A stretch of 64,000 nt of DNA from Cerrena zonata (lineage: Eukaryota; Basidiomycota; Agaricomycetes; Polyporales; Cerrenaceae). Below are positions 1-10,164 of this stretch, piece after piece (the stretch's first letter is position 1; each line of letters begins with the position of its first letter). Position numbers and translations under genes: made by a program. Under the pieces are notes generated by a model. It ran no database searches and was not told the DNA's origin. It was given only the letters and a program-made list of their open reading frames with translations. Location of the stretch: contig JASBNA010000001.1 in assembly GCA_038087015.1 (NCBI GenBank), positions 1,178,001-1,242,000 of the forward strand, read 5' to 3'.

Positions 1-242
1 CTACGCAAGCCATTGGTCATGACTAACACGAGATCGTAGATGTGCACCAACCATCACCGAACCTCGCCAAGAAACTCAATTACCCTGTACCTTTTGTAGA
101 CCATTCCGAAGCTAGAGCACGAGCCATAAGGCGATACAAGAATCCAGGAGAAAAGTAATACAGGTTTCCCTCCGTGTTTTGATTAGTGTTCCTGTATAGT
201 AGCTTATAATTACATTGAGATGAACTTTTCGTGTTCTCATAT

Positions 243-1148
243 TTAATCGTCCAAATCGAACTCGAAGTCATCGTCATCGTTCTTGCTACCCCTGATCCGC
301 CGTCCGGTGACCGGCTTGACACTATATGTGATTTGGGGACCGCTCGTCTCCGCTTTCTCGATGATACCATTCTGGAGCATTTTCCATTCTAGAGTTCTTG
401 TCTCGAAGTCGTCTGAGTTTCCTAAATCCTCAAAGCCGACAAATCTTGACATTATATCAGTATCTCTGATGCAATATAAGTGAGGTATATTCCTCACCGA
501 GATTTCGACACTCCATCGACGAAGCAAACGACGCATGGGAGAACTTTAATTCCTAGCTTTTCTACGAGCCAAGGAACGTTTTCCACAAACACCCGTATAA
601 ATAGAGTGCCGAAATATTTCGAAGCAAGTCTCTATCGTAAATAAGACAAATTGAGAAGAGTAATTTTGAATACTACTACGAAATAACACGTACGGAAAGA
701 TGCTTGTCCATGATCTCGCATCGTCTGAACTTGCTATGGTAAAAGTGAATCACACAGCGGGGTTCATGTCTGTATAAAGACCGTTGAGAGCAACAATGTC
801 ATGGAGATAGGAATTACTGACGCGCTGAGTCTTATTACTACTTTCTCGTCTATTATCTCCTCATATCGACCGTGCCCAGAAGCTTTCATGCCTTGTAACT
901 TCTCCATTCTGTACGAGTGGAAAGATCAGTCTCTGTTCAGTCAAGCATGCAACCGGGGATGGAGTAGCACCTCACTCTTGCTTCAACTCGCCTAAGCCAC
1001 GCTCTCGTAGTGCAGCACTATCATCGTTCTCGATTTCCGCTTCCAACTGAGCAAAGAGCTCTTCGTCGTCGTCGGGGTCTGATCTTGCAGAGCGAGGGTC
1101 GGTCAAGCGACTCGTAAGTTCGTGAACTTTCGGGTTTGAGCTTGCCAT
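243..1148 (-). CDS. PLP1: Phosducin-like / thioredoxin-domain protein (PLP1, TXNDC9 family)
   Basis: Cytosolic thioredoxin-fold co-chaperone family that works with the CCT chaperonin on tubulin and actin folding. Several exons are joined by GT-AG introns. The N-terminus MASSNPKVHELTSRL is acidic and helical. The next exon gives GHGRYEEI, and the core reads CVIHFYHSKFRRCEIMDKHL. It continues with VPWLVEKLGIKVLPCVVCF and FVGFEDLGNSDDF, ending in an acidic tail after RRIRGSK. This order and the terminal GFEDLGN block are typical of TXNDC9/Plp1 proteins. The redox CxxC of true thioredoxins is absent, as is usual in the family. The start at 1148 was chosen because the upstream in-frame Met adds a sequence unlike the family. 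It is divergent to DOM34. Confidence 0.88.
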
Positions 1149-1334
1149 GTTGATATAGGGCAGGTGTAACGTGGTAATATGCCTGAGCCTTGAGGGTATG
1201 TATCCAAAGTCAAGCGACGACGTGAACGAATACACTTTCCCGATCATACCGTGAACTTCAAGGTGTAGAAACCTAATGAAGCAGGTTGTTCGCACGCGTC
1301 ATAACCAATCTTAACTTGGATCTTATCCTCCACC
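1149..1334. promoter_or_regulatory. Shared divergent promoter, PLP1 / DOM34
   Basis: This 186-bp gap separates two start codons that point away from each other, so both promoters and 5' leaders must fit here. No clear TATA box was seen. Inference from layout only. Confidence 0.5.
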
Positions 1335-3053
1335 ATGAAACTAATAGGAAAACATATTGAGAAGGGTGGAGTTGTTCGTATATCTCGTATTCAAGAGAAC
1401 TATACAATATGAAAACTCATAGATCTATAGGGCTATGTAAACCTTCGCCCAGAAGACGATGAGGATATGTGGCATTTATATAATCTCATACAAGATGTCA
1501 GTATAGCCTTCTATGAATGATCATTTTGCTCATCCGTTGAACCATAAATCAGGGAGACAGAGTACGTGCACCGGCAATACGTCGAGTGCAAAATATCTCT
1601 TCAACCGGGTCCACTGAATCACATCGCATCCGATTAAACTTAACACTTGCTGTGACCCGAACTCTATGGTCTCCATCTACATCAGCTGCAGGGGAAGCAG
1701 GCCCATCCGGCGGAGAACCGTCATCTTCAGGTAGCGGACCTGTCAGTACAGCTACCCTCCAAATCTCTGGCCGAGTTACATCGGAGAACCCTCATGTCAA
1801 GATGGGTGCATTTCATACGCTCGATCTTGAAGCGAACCGAGATGTAAGGATCGAGAAGGATGAGTGGGATAGTATTGCACTCAGCCGAGTAGAGGAGAGT
1901 TGTGTCCCTGGGCGTGGCGCAGAAGTCGCTGCTCTCGTCTGCGGAGAAGGTAAAATATGTCCATGTCCATGTTAAGAATGTATCTGACCGGGTTACTTTT
2001 GAGTTTAGGTTCTGCCACGTTCTGCTTGCTTTCAGAACACATGACTGTCGTACTGCAGCGATTAGAAGTGCAGATACCTCGCAAACTTGCTGCAAACTCA
2101 TCTGCACACGAAAAGGTATGCGTTCATAGCCTCAATCCTAATCATTGTAAAATTGTATTGATGTTCACATAGGGTCTCACTCGGTTTTACTCTTCCCTTT
2201 ACGCATCGTTTCTAAGGCACATACCATATTCATCCCCGTCAATACGAGCTATTGTAATAGCATCTCCGGGATGGGTTCGTGACGCAGTTTTCGACTACAT
2301 CATGTCGGAAGCTAGTCGTACAGGCAACAAGGTGTTGATGGGAGTTCGAAATAAATTCATTAAGGTCCATGTCAATAGTCCGCATGTGCACAGCTTAGTA
2401 GAAGTGCTGAAGAGCCCAGAGGTAAGAAATGTCACTTAACAACGCCAATATAATCCTGATCACCTCTATAGATCGTTAGTCAGCTAAAAGAAACGAAATT
2501 TGCACGCGAAGGCATCATGCTAGACAGGTTAGTTGAACTATGACCCTGCTTGTCCGACCAAAGCTGACTTCTCTCAGGTTCTTCAAGATGTTGGGCTCAG
2601 ATGAAATGCGAGCGTGGTACGGGCCTGATCATGTATCCCTCGCCGCAGATCGAGGTGCAATCGGGACCTTGCTGATATCTGATGAACTCTTTCGGTGTGT
2701 CATATGTATCATGCAATTGTTGTTGTATTTCTAATCAACTTGGGCTCTCTCAGAGCAAGCGATGCTGTCGTGCGTAAAAAGTACGTCCAGTTGGTCGAAG
2801 ACGTACGGCAAAAGGGCGCGGAGGTGTTGATCTTCTCAAGTATGCACGAGTCTGGACAACGTACGTCAAGCTTGATGTGTCTTATAAACTCCTGATCTGA
2901 ACGATTCGCATAGAATTGAATCAATTGACTGGTATCGCTGCAATATTGACATTCCCCCTCGACGTTGAAGTGGTTGAAGCTGAAGAACGTGAAGCTAAGG
3001 AGGAGGAACGACGGAAACAAGCAGAAGAAAATGGGGAGATCGATAGCAGCTGA
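1335..3053 (+). CDS. DOM34: Dom34/Pelota ribosome-rescue factor
   Basis: eRF1-like protein that, with Hbs1, splits stalled ribosomes in no-go and non-stop decay. Exon 1 starts [10 protein letters not shown]. The next exons give [20 protein letters not shown], then [20 protein letters not shown] and [16 protein letters not shown]. The central domain includes [19 protein letters not shown], and the C-terminal domain gives [26 protein letters not shown] and [15 protein letters not shown]. The family order is complete. At least seven introns interrupt it. The first intron is ambiguous because only GTTGTT or GTTCGT donors fit in phase with an acceptor near 1430. The acidic tail ends about 95 bp from the convergent URA3 stop. 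Confidence 0.92.
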
Positions 3054-3148
3054 CCAACGCTCCAGAGCCTGTAAAGTTCACAAGGTATATCAATGTAGTG
3101 TACATTTTATATAAAGTTGTATTCTCTTCACATCCGTTTTTGAATTAC

Positions 3149-4086
3149 TTATGTACCCTTGATTCTCTCTTGATATGCGTTCCACCCCTCCGTTCGGTAC
3201 CTCTCTGCTTGTGCCTGGACTGTCTGGATGTCCAGGTTGTTACCCTTTCCATAAATACCTCTACCCACAATAATCACATCGCAACCAGAATCGACAATGA
3301 CTTCTTTCGGTGTCCTGTACTGCTGACCCATTGAATCGCCACGGGAGTCGAGTCCTACACCAGGTGTGAGAATCAAGAAATCATCCTCTTCGGTCGATTC
3401 GTCGGGTGAAGCACCGACTCCATCCATCCGCCTTTGAGCGATGAAGCCAATAACAAAATTTTTGTTGGCTCTGGCCATCCGGACAGCCTCCTCGGTGTAG
3501 GAACCAGTTGCGAGACTGCCTTTGGTGCTCATCTCCGCCAGAAGCAGCAGTCCCCTGCCGAGAGGAACTCCGACCGATGCCAATCCGCTAATGATAGATG
3601 GACCGGGCACGGGATGAGCATTTGTGATGTGCGACCAGCTCGCAATTTTATGTACACCACTGGAATATTGGAGAGCCACAGTGTTTCCTATGAAGGACAA
3701 CAGTTAGTTGCATATATGCTGTCAAGAAAAAGGAAGACAAACCGATATCGGCGAACTTTCTGTCCTCGAAGATGAGGAAATCATATTTTACACTCAGTTC
3801 GCGTAATTTTTCGATGAGATCGTGATCAAAGTCTTCGATAATGTCGACATGGGTCTACGATCATGAAGTATTGGATCTGAGATCAAGCTCTTTCGAGGCT
3901 TACCTTCACAAGACAGATGTAAGGTCCAACCACGTCTACCACACTCAGGAATTCGGACTTGGTGGTAACGTCCACGCTCACACAAAGATTGGTCTTTTTG
4001 CGCTCCATCACCTCGAGCAATGCTCTGGCAGAAGCATTGCTGTGCCTTTTGGCCCGTTCCGCGTATGAAAGCTTAGCCAAAGACAT
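3149..4086 (-). CDS. URA3: Orotidine 5'-phosphate decarboxylase
   Basis: Last step of de novo UMP synthesis: decarboxylates OMP in the cytosol. There are three exons. Exon 1 (from 4086) carries [11 protein letters not shown], the substrate-binding segment. Exon 2 gives [14 protein letters not shown] and then [13 protein letters not shown], the catalytic Asp/Lys loop. The last exon runs from [17 protein letters not shown] through [11 protein letters not shown] and FIAQRR to the phosphate-binding end, with [11 protein letters not shown]. Donors GTAAGC and GTTTGT and acceptors CGTAG and CATAG restore the frame. Length and motif order match fungal URA3/pyrG. Start [12 protein letters not shown] is typical of basidiomycete orthologues. 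Confidence 0.95.
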
Positions 4087-4513
4087 TTTCTCTATTGTGA
4101 ATGTTGGTTACACCAAGTACAATATGCGACTGGACGAAACGCACTCGTTTTCGGGTCTACGGTTGTATTGCTTGAAAATCGTGATGAGCTCAAAAAGAGA
4201 GCCGCGAGTTGACCAAAATGGGCGATGCACTTCCATTTATGGCAAGAGCTTTGACTCCTCGGTATAAAACTACAACACTGTGCTTCGCCTTCTCTTCGGC
4301 CTATGCAACACGAGTACTTCCCGGTCATATAATACAAAGATATAATTATGAGAGAAGATGCACTTCACAGATTTTTCCCTACTGAGATACAGAACATAGC
4401 CATTTCCGAGAGCTTTCCGATCCAAATGACATTTGTATGAGGCTATTGTCGAGCATAATAATTCAATGCCCGTGTATGTGATTGATATGAATCTTCGTTG
4501 GTAAGGTATGAAA

Positions 4514-7500
4514 CTAATAATACATGAAAGTCGTGAGGACAGTGCTTAACAAGAATGATGAGATTGTGATGGAAGCAATTGCAGTTGTGTGGCTAGTTCC
4601 GGAGCCCTGCGATGTTGTGTTATCCACTGTGCTGACCGGGCCTGCACTGCTACTAGTGTTCTGCTCACCATTCGTTGTTGTTGCTAACGCCGACCTACTG
4701 AGGGCCAGCTGGTGATAGATTGATTAGCATATAGCGAGTATTTTACTCCTGATACACTTACCAAAGCAAGGTGTCCACCGACTACTGGTCTCGCACGGAA
4801 CCCTTCTACACTGCCGTCTGTGGTTTCGTACCAGTCACCAAGAGGCTGAGAGCTTTTCCCGTCTTCGGCGTACTTGCGGACGGAGCTAATCAACAAATTC
4901 CTAACGGTCGCTGAGGTAACCAGAGCGGATGTCCAGATCTCCCAGTCTATCATGAAAGTATTAGTAACGATAATATTAAACAGGCCCATGCATTGTGAAC
5001 TTACCAGACTTGGTGTATGTATGTCTATTACATCGTCAGAGTCTGCAATCCAAAGAGTGGAGACGAAACATACCTAGTATCCAAAGGAACTCCGAAGCTA
5101 TTGGCCACCGTTGAATACCAAGCAGTTTCTATTGTAGATTTGTAAGCCGATATAGTGAATCCCATCGATGTGACTTTGACTCACGCATCTCGAACACCGA
5201 GCTTGGGAAGATGTTAGTGCCCAAAAGCTTGTCAGCATACAGATTGTAGCTCAATCCCCAACTGAGAATTCCACTCAGTCACGCGTTTTAACACAGATGG
5301 ATGCAAATAGTACCTAGAGTCATCGCCATACTAAGTGATAGGTCAGTCCCAAGGAATCTCAGTTATGAGAGTGATTTCAACCTACCGATAATGTCAAATG
5401 CTTTTTATCAGACGACGTCGCAAAGTTTTGCCATTGAGAAACATAGGACGAAGCAATCGACTAAAAGGTGTCAGCCACAAGACGCAGTTCGTAGACAAAG
5501 CACTTACGCTATAGTTTGAAGCCCTAGCATTATCACCAACCAAAGCAGCAATCTCAGACATAGCCTTGATACCAATAATGCCCTTGATAGCCAAGTTGGT
5601 CTGATTCGCAAGACTACCAGCGAAGTCGTCTGTGCTAATTTGATTTGCAGGGATCAGTGAATCAGTGATCAAGAATTGTGTCCATTGGTCGAGAAGGTCG
5701 AACTGTGGGTGCGTGTATTTCTTGGTCAGTACGCTTAAACGATGTGGTATGGTGGTGGACGTACATAGGTGGTAACGAGTGACTTGTCGTTAGTGCGTTG
5801 GGTATAGCTAAGAGTCATAATCAGCATGTTACCGCTTTCTATAGATATCTGAAAGTCAGCATTCAGTCTTAGGTAGTAACGAAGATGACCGACCTTCGAC
5901 TGGCATTGGTTCGTCTTTGCCTAATAAGATTCGCGTAAGGATATATACTATATGATGAAGTCAGAAAGCCCCATACCATCGTTGTGACCCAGAGCCTTGG
6001 GATAGTTTGCTCCCATATCATGTACACTCCATTTGTTAGGATATTGTCCCGTAGCCTGATATTCGAACAACGGCAGCAAAAGCTGTTTCCCAAGTGTAGG
6101 GTTGGTGTATAGGAATAGAGGCCATGATGGGAATATGACATCAACCGTGTTGACGTTCTGTGTTAACAATGAAGTGAATTAATCAGTACGGTAAATAGAC
6201 GAGTTGCCATCAATAGGGCAGGAAGAAACAGAGAAAACACTCACACCATCACTAGATATCTCCTTCATGAATAACAACACATCTGACGCATTAAATGCAC
6301 CGCTGCTATCCTTTGACACAGTGATCTCAGTTGCCGCGAAAGCTTGGCGGATTGATAGAGCAACAATAGAGGCGTAGTCCGTTGATATGGCAGGACGCAT
6401 CATTCTTGACCTGGGCATCGAACGCCTTTGCACGAGATAATGCGCTACTATATGCGGGCAGGAAAGAAGATATCTGTTACAGGTGCAACATATCATGTCA
6501 GATGGTGTCACGTTGAGGCAACGGGTGAGATGAGTATGTAGACGCACCAAGTCTTGTACACTTGAGAACTTTGTCCAGAAGAACGTGCTTCGTTCTTGCA
6601 GAGCGCCATTCGCAACGATGTATTGGACAGCAGGATCACGCACATGTCCTATGGAGAACACCACAGGACTCGAGGTAGAGGATATAGACCCGAGATCGCG
6701 GGAGAGACCAAAGACAGGCCAACGATCTTGGACTGCTCGGAAATTGGTATCCTGAGTGTTATTCAGACTTCCTTGGGAGACGAACAAGGACCGAACGACT
6801 TGGTCTTCGCCGCTTTGGAAAGTTGTCCCTTGAGCCTGTGACGATGATTAATAACAAGTGAGATCAAATTAAATGAAGAGCATACATTCTGGATGGAGTA
6901 GAAGGCGGAACCCTCTGTTCCGTAAGTTAGCGGTGCGTTGCGAGCGAGACACAAGGCTACTAATCACATACGTTGTATACGATCTCGGTTCTCAGTGAAC
7001 GCCTGCTGATTCTGCAATTGAACCTGATGCGTGATAATATCCCCAGTCGTCGTCGTGTTCCAAGTAGCCGTCAAAGTGAGGTCCCCAGATATCCACTCAG
7101 CACTAATATCAGTGTACACCTGAACCGAGTGTGATTTTCCGTCGTTCGGAGCAGCTGTTACGGAAAGATATGAGAATGGGAGAGACTGTTGTACTAAGTT
7201 ATTCGGCTATGCAAATAAATACAATCAATCTCGCTTAGGGATATTGGAATATATCATAGGTAGGTGATTTACCTCAACAGGACTTAGGAAATTGACGGTG
7301 ATATCAACAGGCCCTGCGGTGAGAACAAATGTGCTTTGTGTTGATGTGAACTGCAACCATGGCGTAAGTACCGCTATTGGTGAGGATGTCGGCGAACTGG
7401 TTGATATAACCTCACCTCGAAGCTCTTTTGAACAGCCTTTTGGGTAGGTGTGTTGGTACCAGGGGTTCCGAGGAAACTATACGCCGTTCCGTCCACTCTA

Positions 7501-7766
7501 ACGTAGCCTGCCCAACCAACAATCTGAAAAGCCCCGTGAGCCGAGAGTAAAATAGATTCAAACCGAAGGCTTACTTGACCGGTCCAAAATGTCGGCCAGT
7601 TTGCATTCAATGCAGTTCCTGAGCCCTGAGGAAGCCATGCCGAGAGGTATGGTGTTCTAACAGCGAGTGGGACTGAAGCAGGATTGAACGGCGCAGCCGT
7701 CCAAGTCACCGCCGCATGGGCAAGACCCGTAAAGAGAAAAGTGATAGCTGCAAGCAATGGCAGCAT
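4514..7766 (-). CDS. Secreted glutaminase A-like protein (GtaA family)
   Basis: Extracellular enzyme family of the Aspergillus GtaA type, hydrolysing glutamine to glutamate. The start at 7766 opens a clear signal peptide (MLPLLAAITFLFTGLAHA). It is followed by the family N-terminus FNPASVPLAVRTPYLSAWLP and GTALNANWPTFWTG. Interior exons give IKGIIGIKAMSEIAALVG, and the C-terminal part gives WEIWTSALVTSATVR and QPLGDWYETTDGSVEGFRAR followed by PVVGGHLAL. About a dozen short introns were seen but not all joined. A final exon encodes a Ser/Thr-rich stretch and a hydrophobic tail ending TTFMYY, which looks like a membrane or GPI-anchor signal. The glutaminase label rests on family resemblance. 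Related proteins include uncharacterised members. Confidence 0.78.
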
Positions 7767-7817
7767 CGTCAGAAGGAGGAACGAAACAAGTAAACGAAGG
7801 ACTGAGACACTCTATAC

Positions 7818-7824
7818 CTTTATA
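7818..7824 (-). promoter_or_regulatory. TATA box of the glutaminase-like gene
   Basis: TATAAAG on the minus strand, about 52 bases upstream of the start codon at 7766. Position and sequence fit a core promoter with a short leader. Confidence 0.5.
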
Positions 7825-9228
7825 ACCCCGATCCTTATGTACTGAGTGGATTCAGATTCGCATAACGGCACATGGGTGAAGGCGAAACAAGGTGGAATGA
7901 CTACCATCACGCGCCTCCGTGAGCTCAATTTGAACCTGATCGCGATGGGTTTTTAGCTTCGATGTCACTTCCGGCCCCCGAGAAGGCTGAGAGGACAAGA
8001 AAAGAGAGAATGTGGGCAACTCCAAATAGTAAAACGGAAAGGAGCAGTGCATCACGGTACACTATATACACATCAGCTGTGTAGTATGACGAACCCACGT
8101 CAGTTCGAAGCACTTCCGGTTAATGTAAGCACGACATCGAAGATGGACCGGTTGAGACCGATGTTCAAGTTACCTCCGAGGCAACATTGTCTAAAGGCTA
8201 AGGGTCAAATTTGATTTGAATTTGTTTGATTAACCCATAGCAACAGATTACTTGCATCATGTAAATACATTAACTAATGTTGTAAACATAAAGCAACATC
8301 TACGACTGCCAAGCTTCCATTATAATCATATCGGAGAATAGCCTGCTTCTTGAGCACATGTGTGTACATACCACCTGAGCAAAGAGATGTTGGTCAGTGA
8401 GAGAACTTTGAGATTGAGATTAGGAAATGCAAAGGGCGTAAGGATCAGATACCGTTGTAGAAAAGGTTTACTCATAAGGCCAACGTGAGAATGAAGGCCT
8501 TTGTACAGTGTGAATAAGTTGACATCATATCCGAGGAAGAAAGGTAGACGAAGTAATTCTTTCTAAACTCACCATTTACCGATCAATGCTGCATTGAAAG
8601 GTTCATTCAGTAGCACAAAGCCACAAGTAGCTTGAGCAAGTATATTGCTGTATTATCTGAAGAGTTGGTATTAGTATTGTCAAATGAAAGGAATGTCGAA
8701 GCAAGAAAAAGACGGCTCAGATACCGTTGTAAGAGTATAAGTAACATCATAACAAAAGTTCAGATGTTTGGGAAAATGGTTGACATCAAAGCAGAGAGAC
8801 AAGAACACGGACACTCACCTAAGGTTACAACAAGAAACACAGCCAACGACAATAGCGAAACCCTCCTTCAAGGGGACAGACATTCCAAAGGAGACGAGGA
8901 AGAGAGCAAACGCTTGAAATACCGACGATGAAAAAGCGATGTTTGTCTCACTTTGGCACTATTTGTGGTCCTGTCTATGCTGTCAGCCAAGCATCAGCAA
9001 ACAACGCGTCGCGTCCAAAGTCGCGCTGGGAATGAAGCGCCCGAACAGTGCTGAGGTCATTGTGCTTGAGGCGAGGATGGCTCATTGTAGGGGCAATCCG
9101 TATCCTAGCAACCTCTCGGTAACTATGATTTTCTGTGGGTCCCTATGCACAACAGCCTGGATTGCCCCCAATCCGAACCAATCCAGGCTCCATTATTCCT
9201 TCCGTCCATTATCCCTCCTCCGAGGTAC
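7825..9228. other. Long gap with a possible small multi-exon gene or remnant
   Basis: No long reading frame is convincing. On the minus strand, 8290-8882 shows a Met start (MSVPLKEGFAIVVGC), several good splice signals (GTGAGT, GTATCTG donors; CTTCAG, GCTCAG acceptors, a branch-like CTAATAC) and a final open segment with HVLKKQAILRYDYNG. I could not join these pieces into one frame. A 14-base direct repeat (CAGATACCGTTGTA) occurs at 8446-8459 and 8718-8731. It may be a small gene, a degraded copy of one, or chance. Confidence 0.3.
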
Positions 9229-9233
9229 TTAAA
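9229..9233 (+). promoter_or_regulatory. TATA-like element of the 9363 gene
   Basis: TTAAA in the context TACTTAAACC, about 130 bases before the ATG at 9363. It is followed by a CT-rich leader rich in ACCTCT and CCATCC, the usual pattern of well-expressed basidiomycete genes. Confidence 0.35.
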
Positions 9234-9362
9234 CCCTCCGCTCCTTGCCTAGATTTCCCCAGCAGCGTCGCATCCCTCCACACACCAACTAGACGTCCTC
9301 ACCACCTCTCCTCAACCTCCATCCAACTCTTCTTCTCTACCTCTTCCTCTCATCGACTCATA

Positions 9363-9587
9363 ATGTCTTACTCCTCTGCTACCTACCCTTTCTCCACCTC
9401 TTACGCTTCACCCAGTTCATTTGGCCTGTTCACTGTCCCGTCCTCTCCTCGTGAGACTCATTTCATGATCGAGGACTTCCGGGTCGCACTTCGACCTGTC
9501 AATGGCCAGAACACCGAGAGGAGGAGAACCACTAGCGGATCGTCGATGAAGGCCGGTTTGAAGAAGTTCTTTGGAGTCGCTGTGTAG
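9363..9587 (+). CDS. Short protein of unknown function, paralogue of 19085-19312
   Basis: A 74-residue single-exon frame with a strong CT-rich leader. I do not recognise the family. It starts MSYSSATYPF and has a Ser/Tyr/Pro-rich first third. It then has the block PRETHFMIEDF, followed by ALRPVNG, a basic run with RRR, and a C-terminal basic amphipathic segment (SMKAGLKKFFG). The same blocks in the same order (MSY; LF; PR-[ED]-[TS]-H-x-M-x-ED; LR-x2-NG; basic run; S-x-LKK) occur in the 75-residue protein at 19085-19312, which argues that both are real genes. There is no signal peptide or membrane span. Function cannot be inferred. Confidence 0.68.
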   Translation: MSYSSATYPFSTSYASPSSFGLFTVPSSPRETHFMIEDFRVALRPVNGQNTERRRTTSGSSMKAGLKKFFGVAV

Positions 9588-10164
9588 AGGTCTACAAGGA
9601 TGTCGTCCCAGGCGACTGGTACGCCCACCAACCAACACACCCCTCGCTGTGCTCCGGCACGGTACCCACACCACCAATTTGGACAACCCCATCCTGATGT
9701 TTAGGATCATGACTTGACTGTTATGGTTCATACATCCTAGAGCGATGGCGTCCAGCAATTACCACCACCCCGCTACGACACAAATCGCTGTAAACCTCGC
9801 GTTAGGCGAGTTGGCATAAAATGTCACCATGCCGTAAATCCTATCTCACTATTGAGGCCAGGTCGGCAGCGACGCTCTCCGAGTTACGTACTCGAGCAGA
9901 AGTTCAGACCAGGAGGGGTCTTGAACTTTAGAAGGAAACGGAAGTTAGAATTTTCTCGGACATTGATTGCAACAATGGACTTTCTTAGACATATGTACAA
10001 CTTATTACTCGAGAAAACAACACCCTAAAAAGAGCCATTCAGTTGGTTATCTTTATTTATCCTTATATCTTTCCATTCCATGTTTGAGTGTGCGACAATG
10101 AAGCAAAATCTGAACAATGGGTATCATTGAAAAAGGGTATTGTACTATGCCATTGTAACTTGTA
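9588..10164. other. Intergenic, nothing recognised
   Basis: This is the 3' side of both the short gene at 9363 and the chitinase gene, so it should hold two terminators. I see no conserved frame or repeat. The last 150 bases before the chitinase stop are AT-rich. Confidence 0.5.

Noticed and set aside
8290..8882. Microsomal glutathione S-transferase (MAPEG) homologue
   Set aside because: The start resembles the family loosely, but the diagnostic Asn-Cys-x-Gln-Arg-x-His-Gln-Asn block was not found in any frame.
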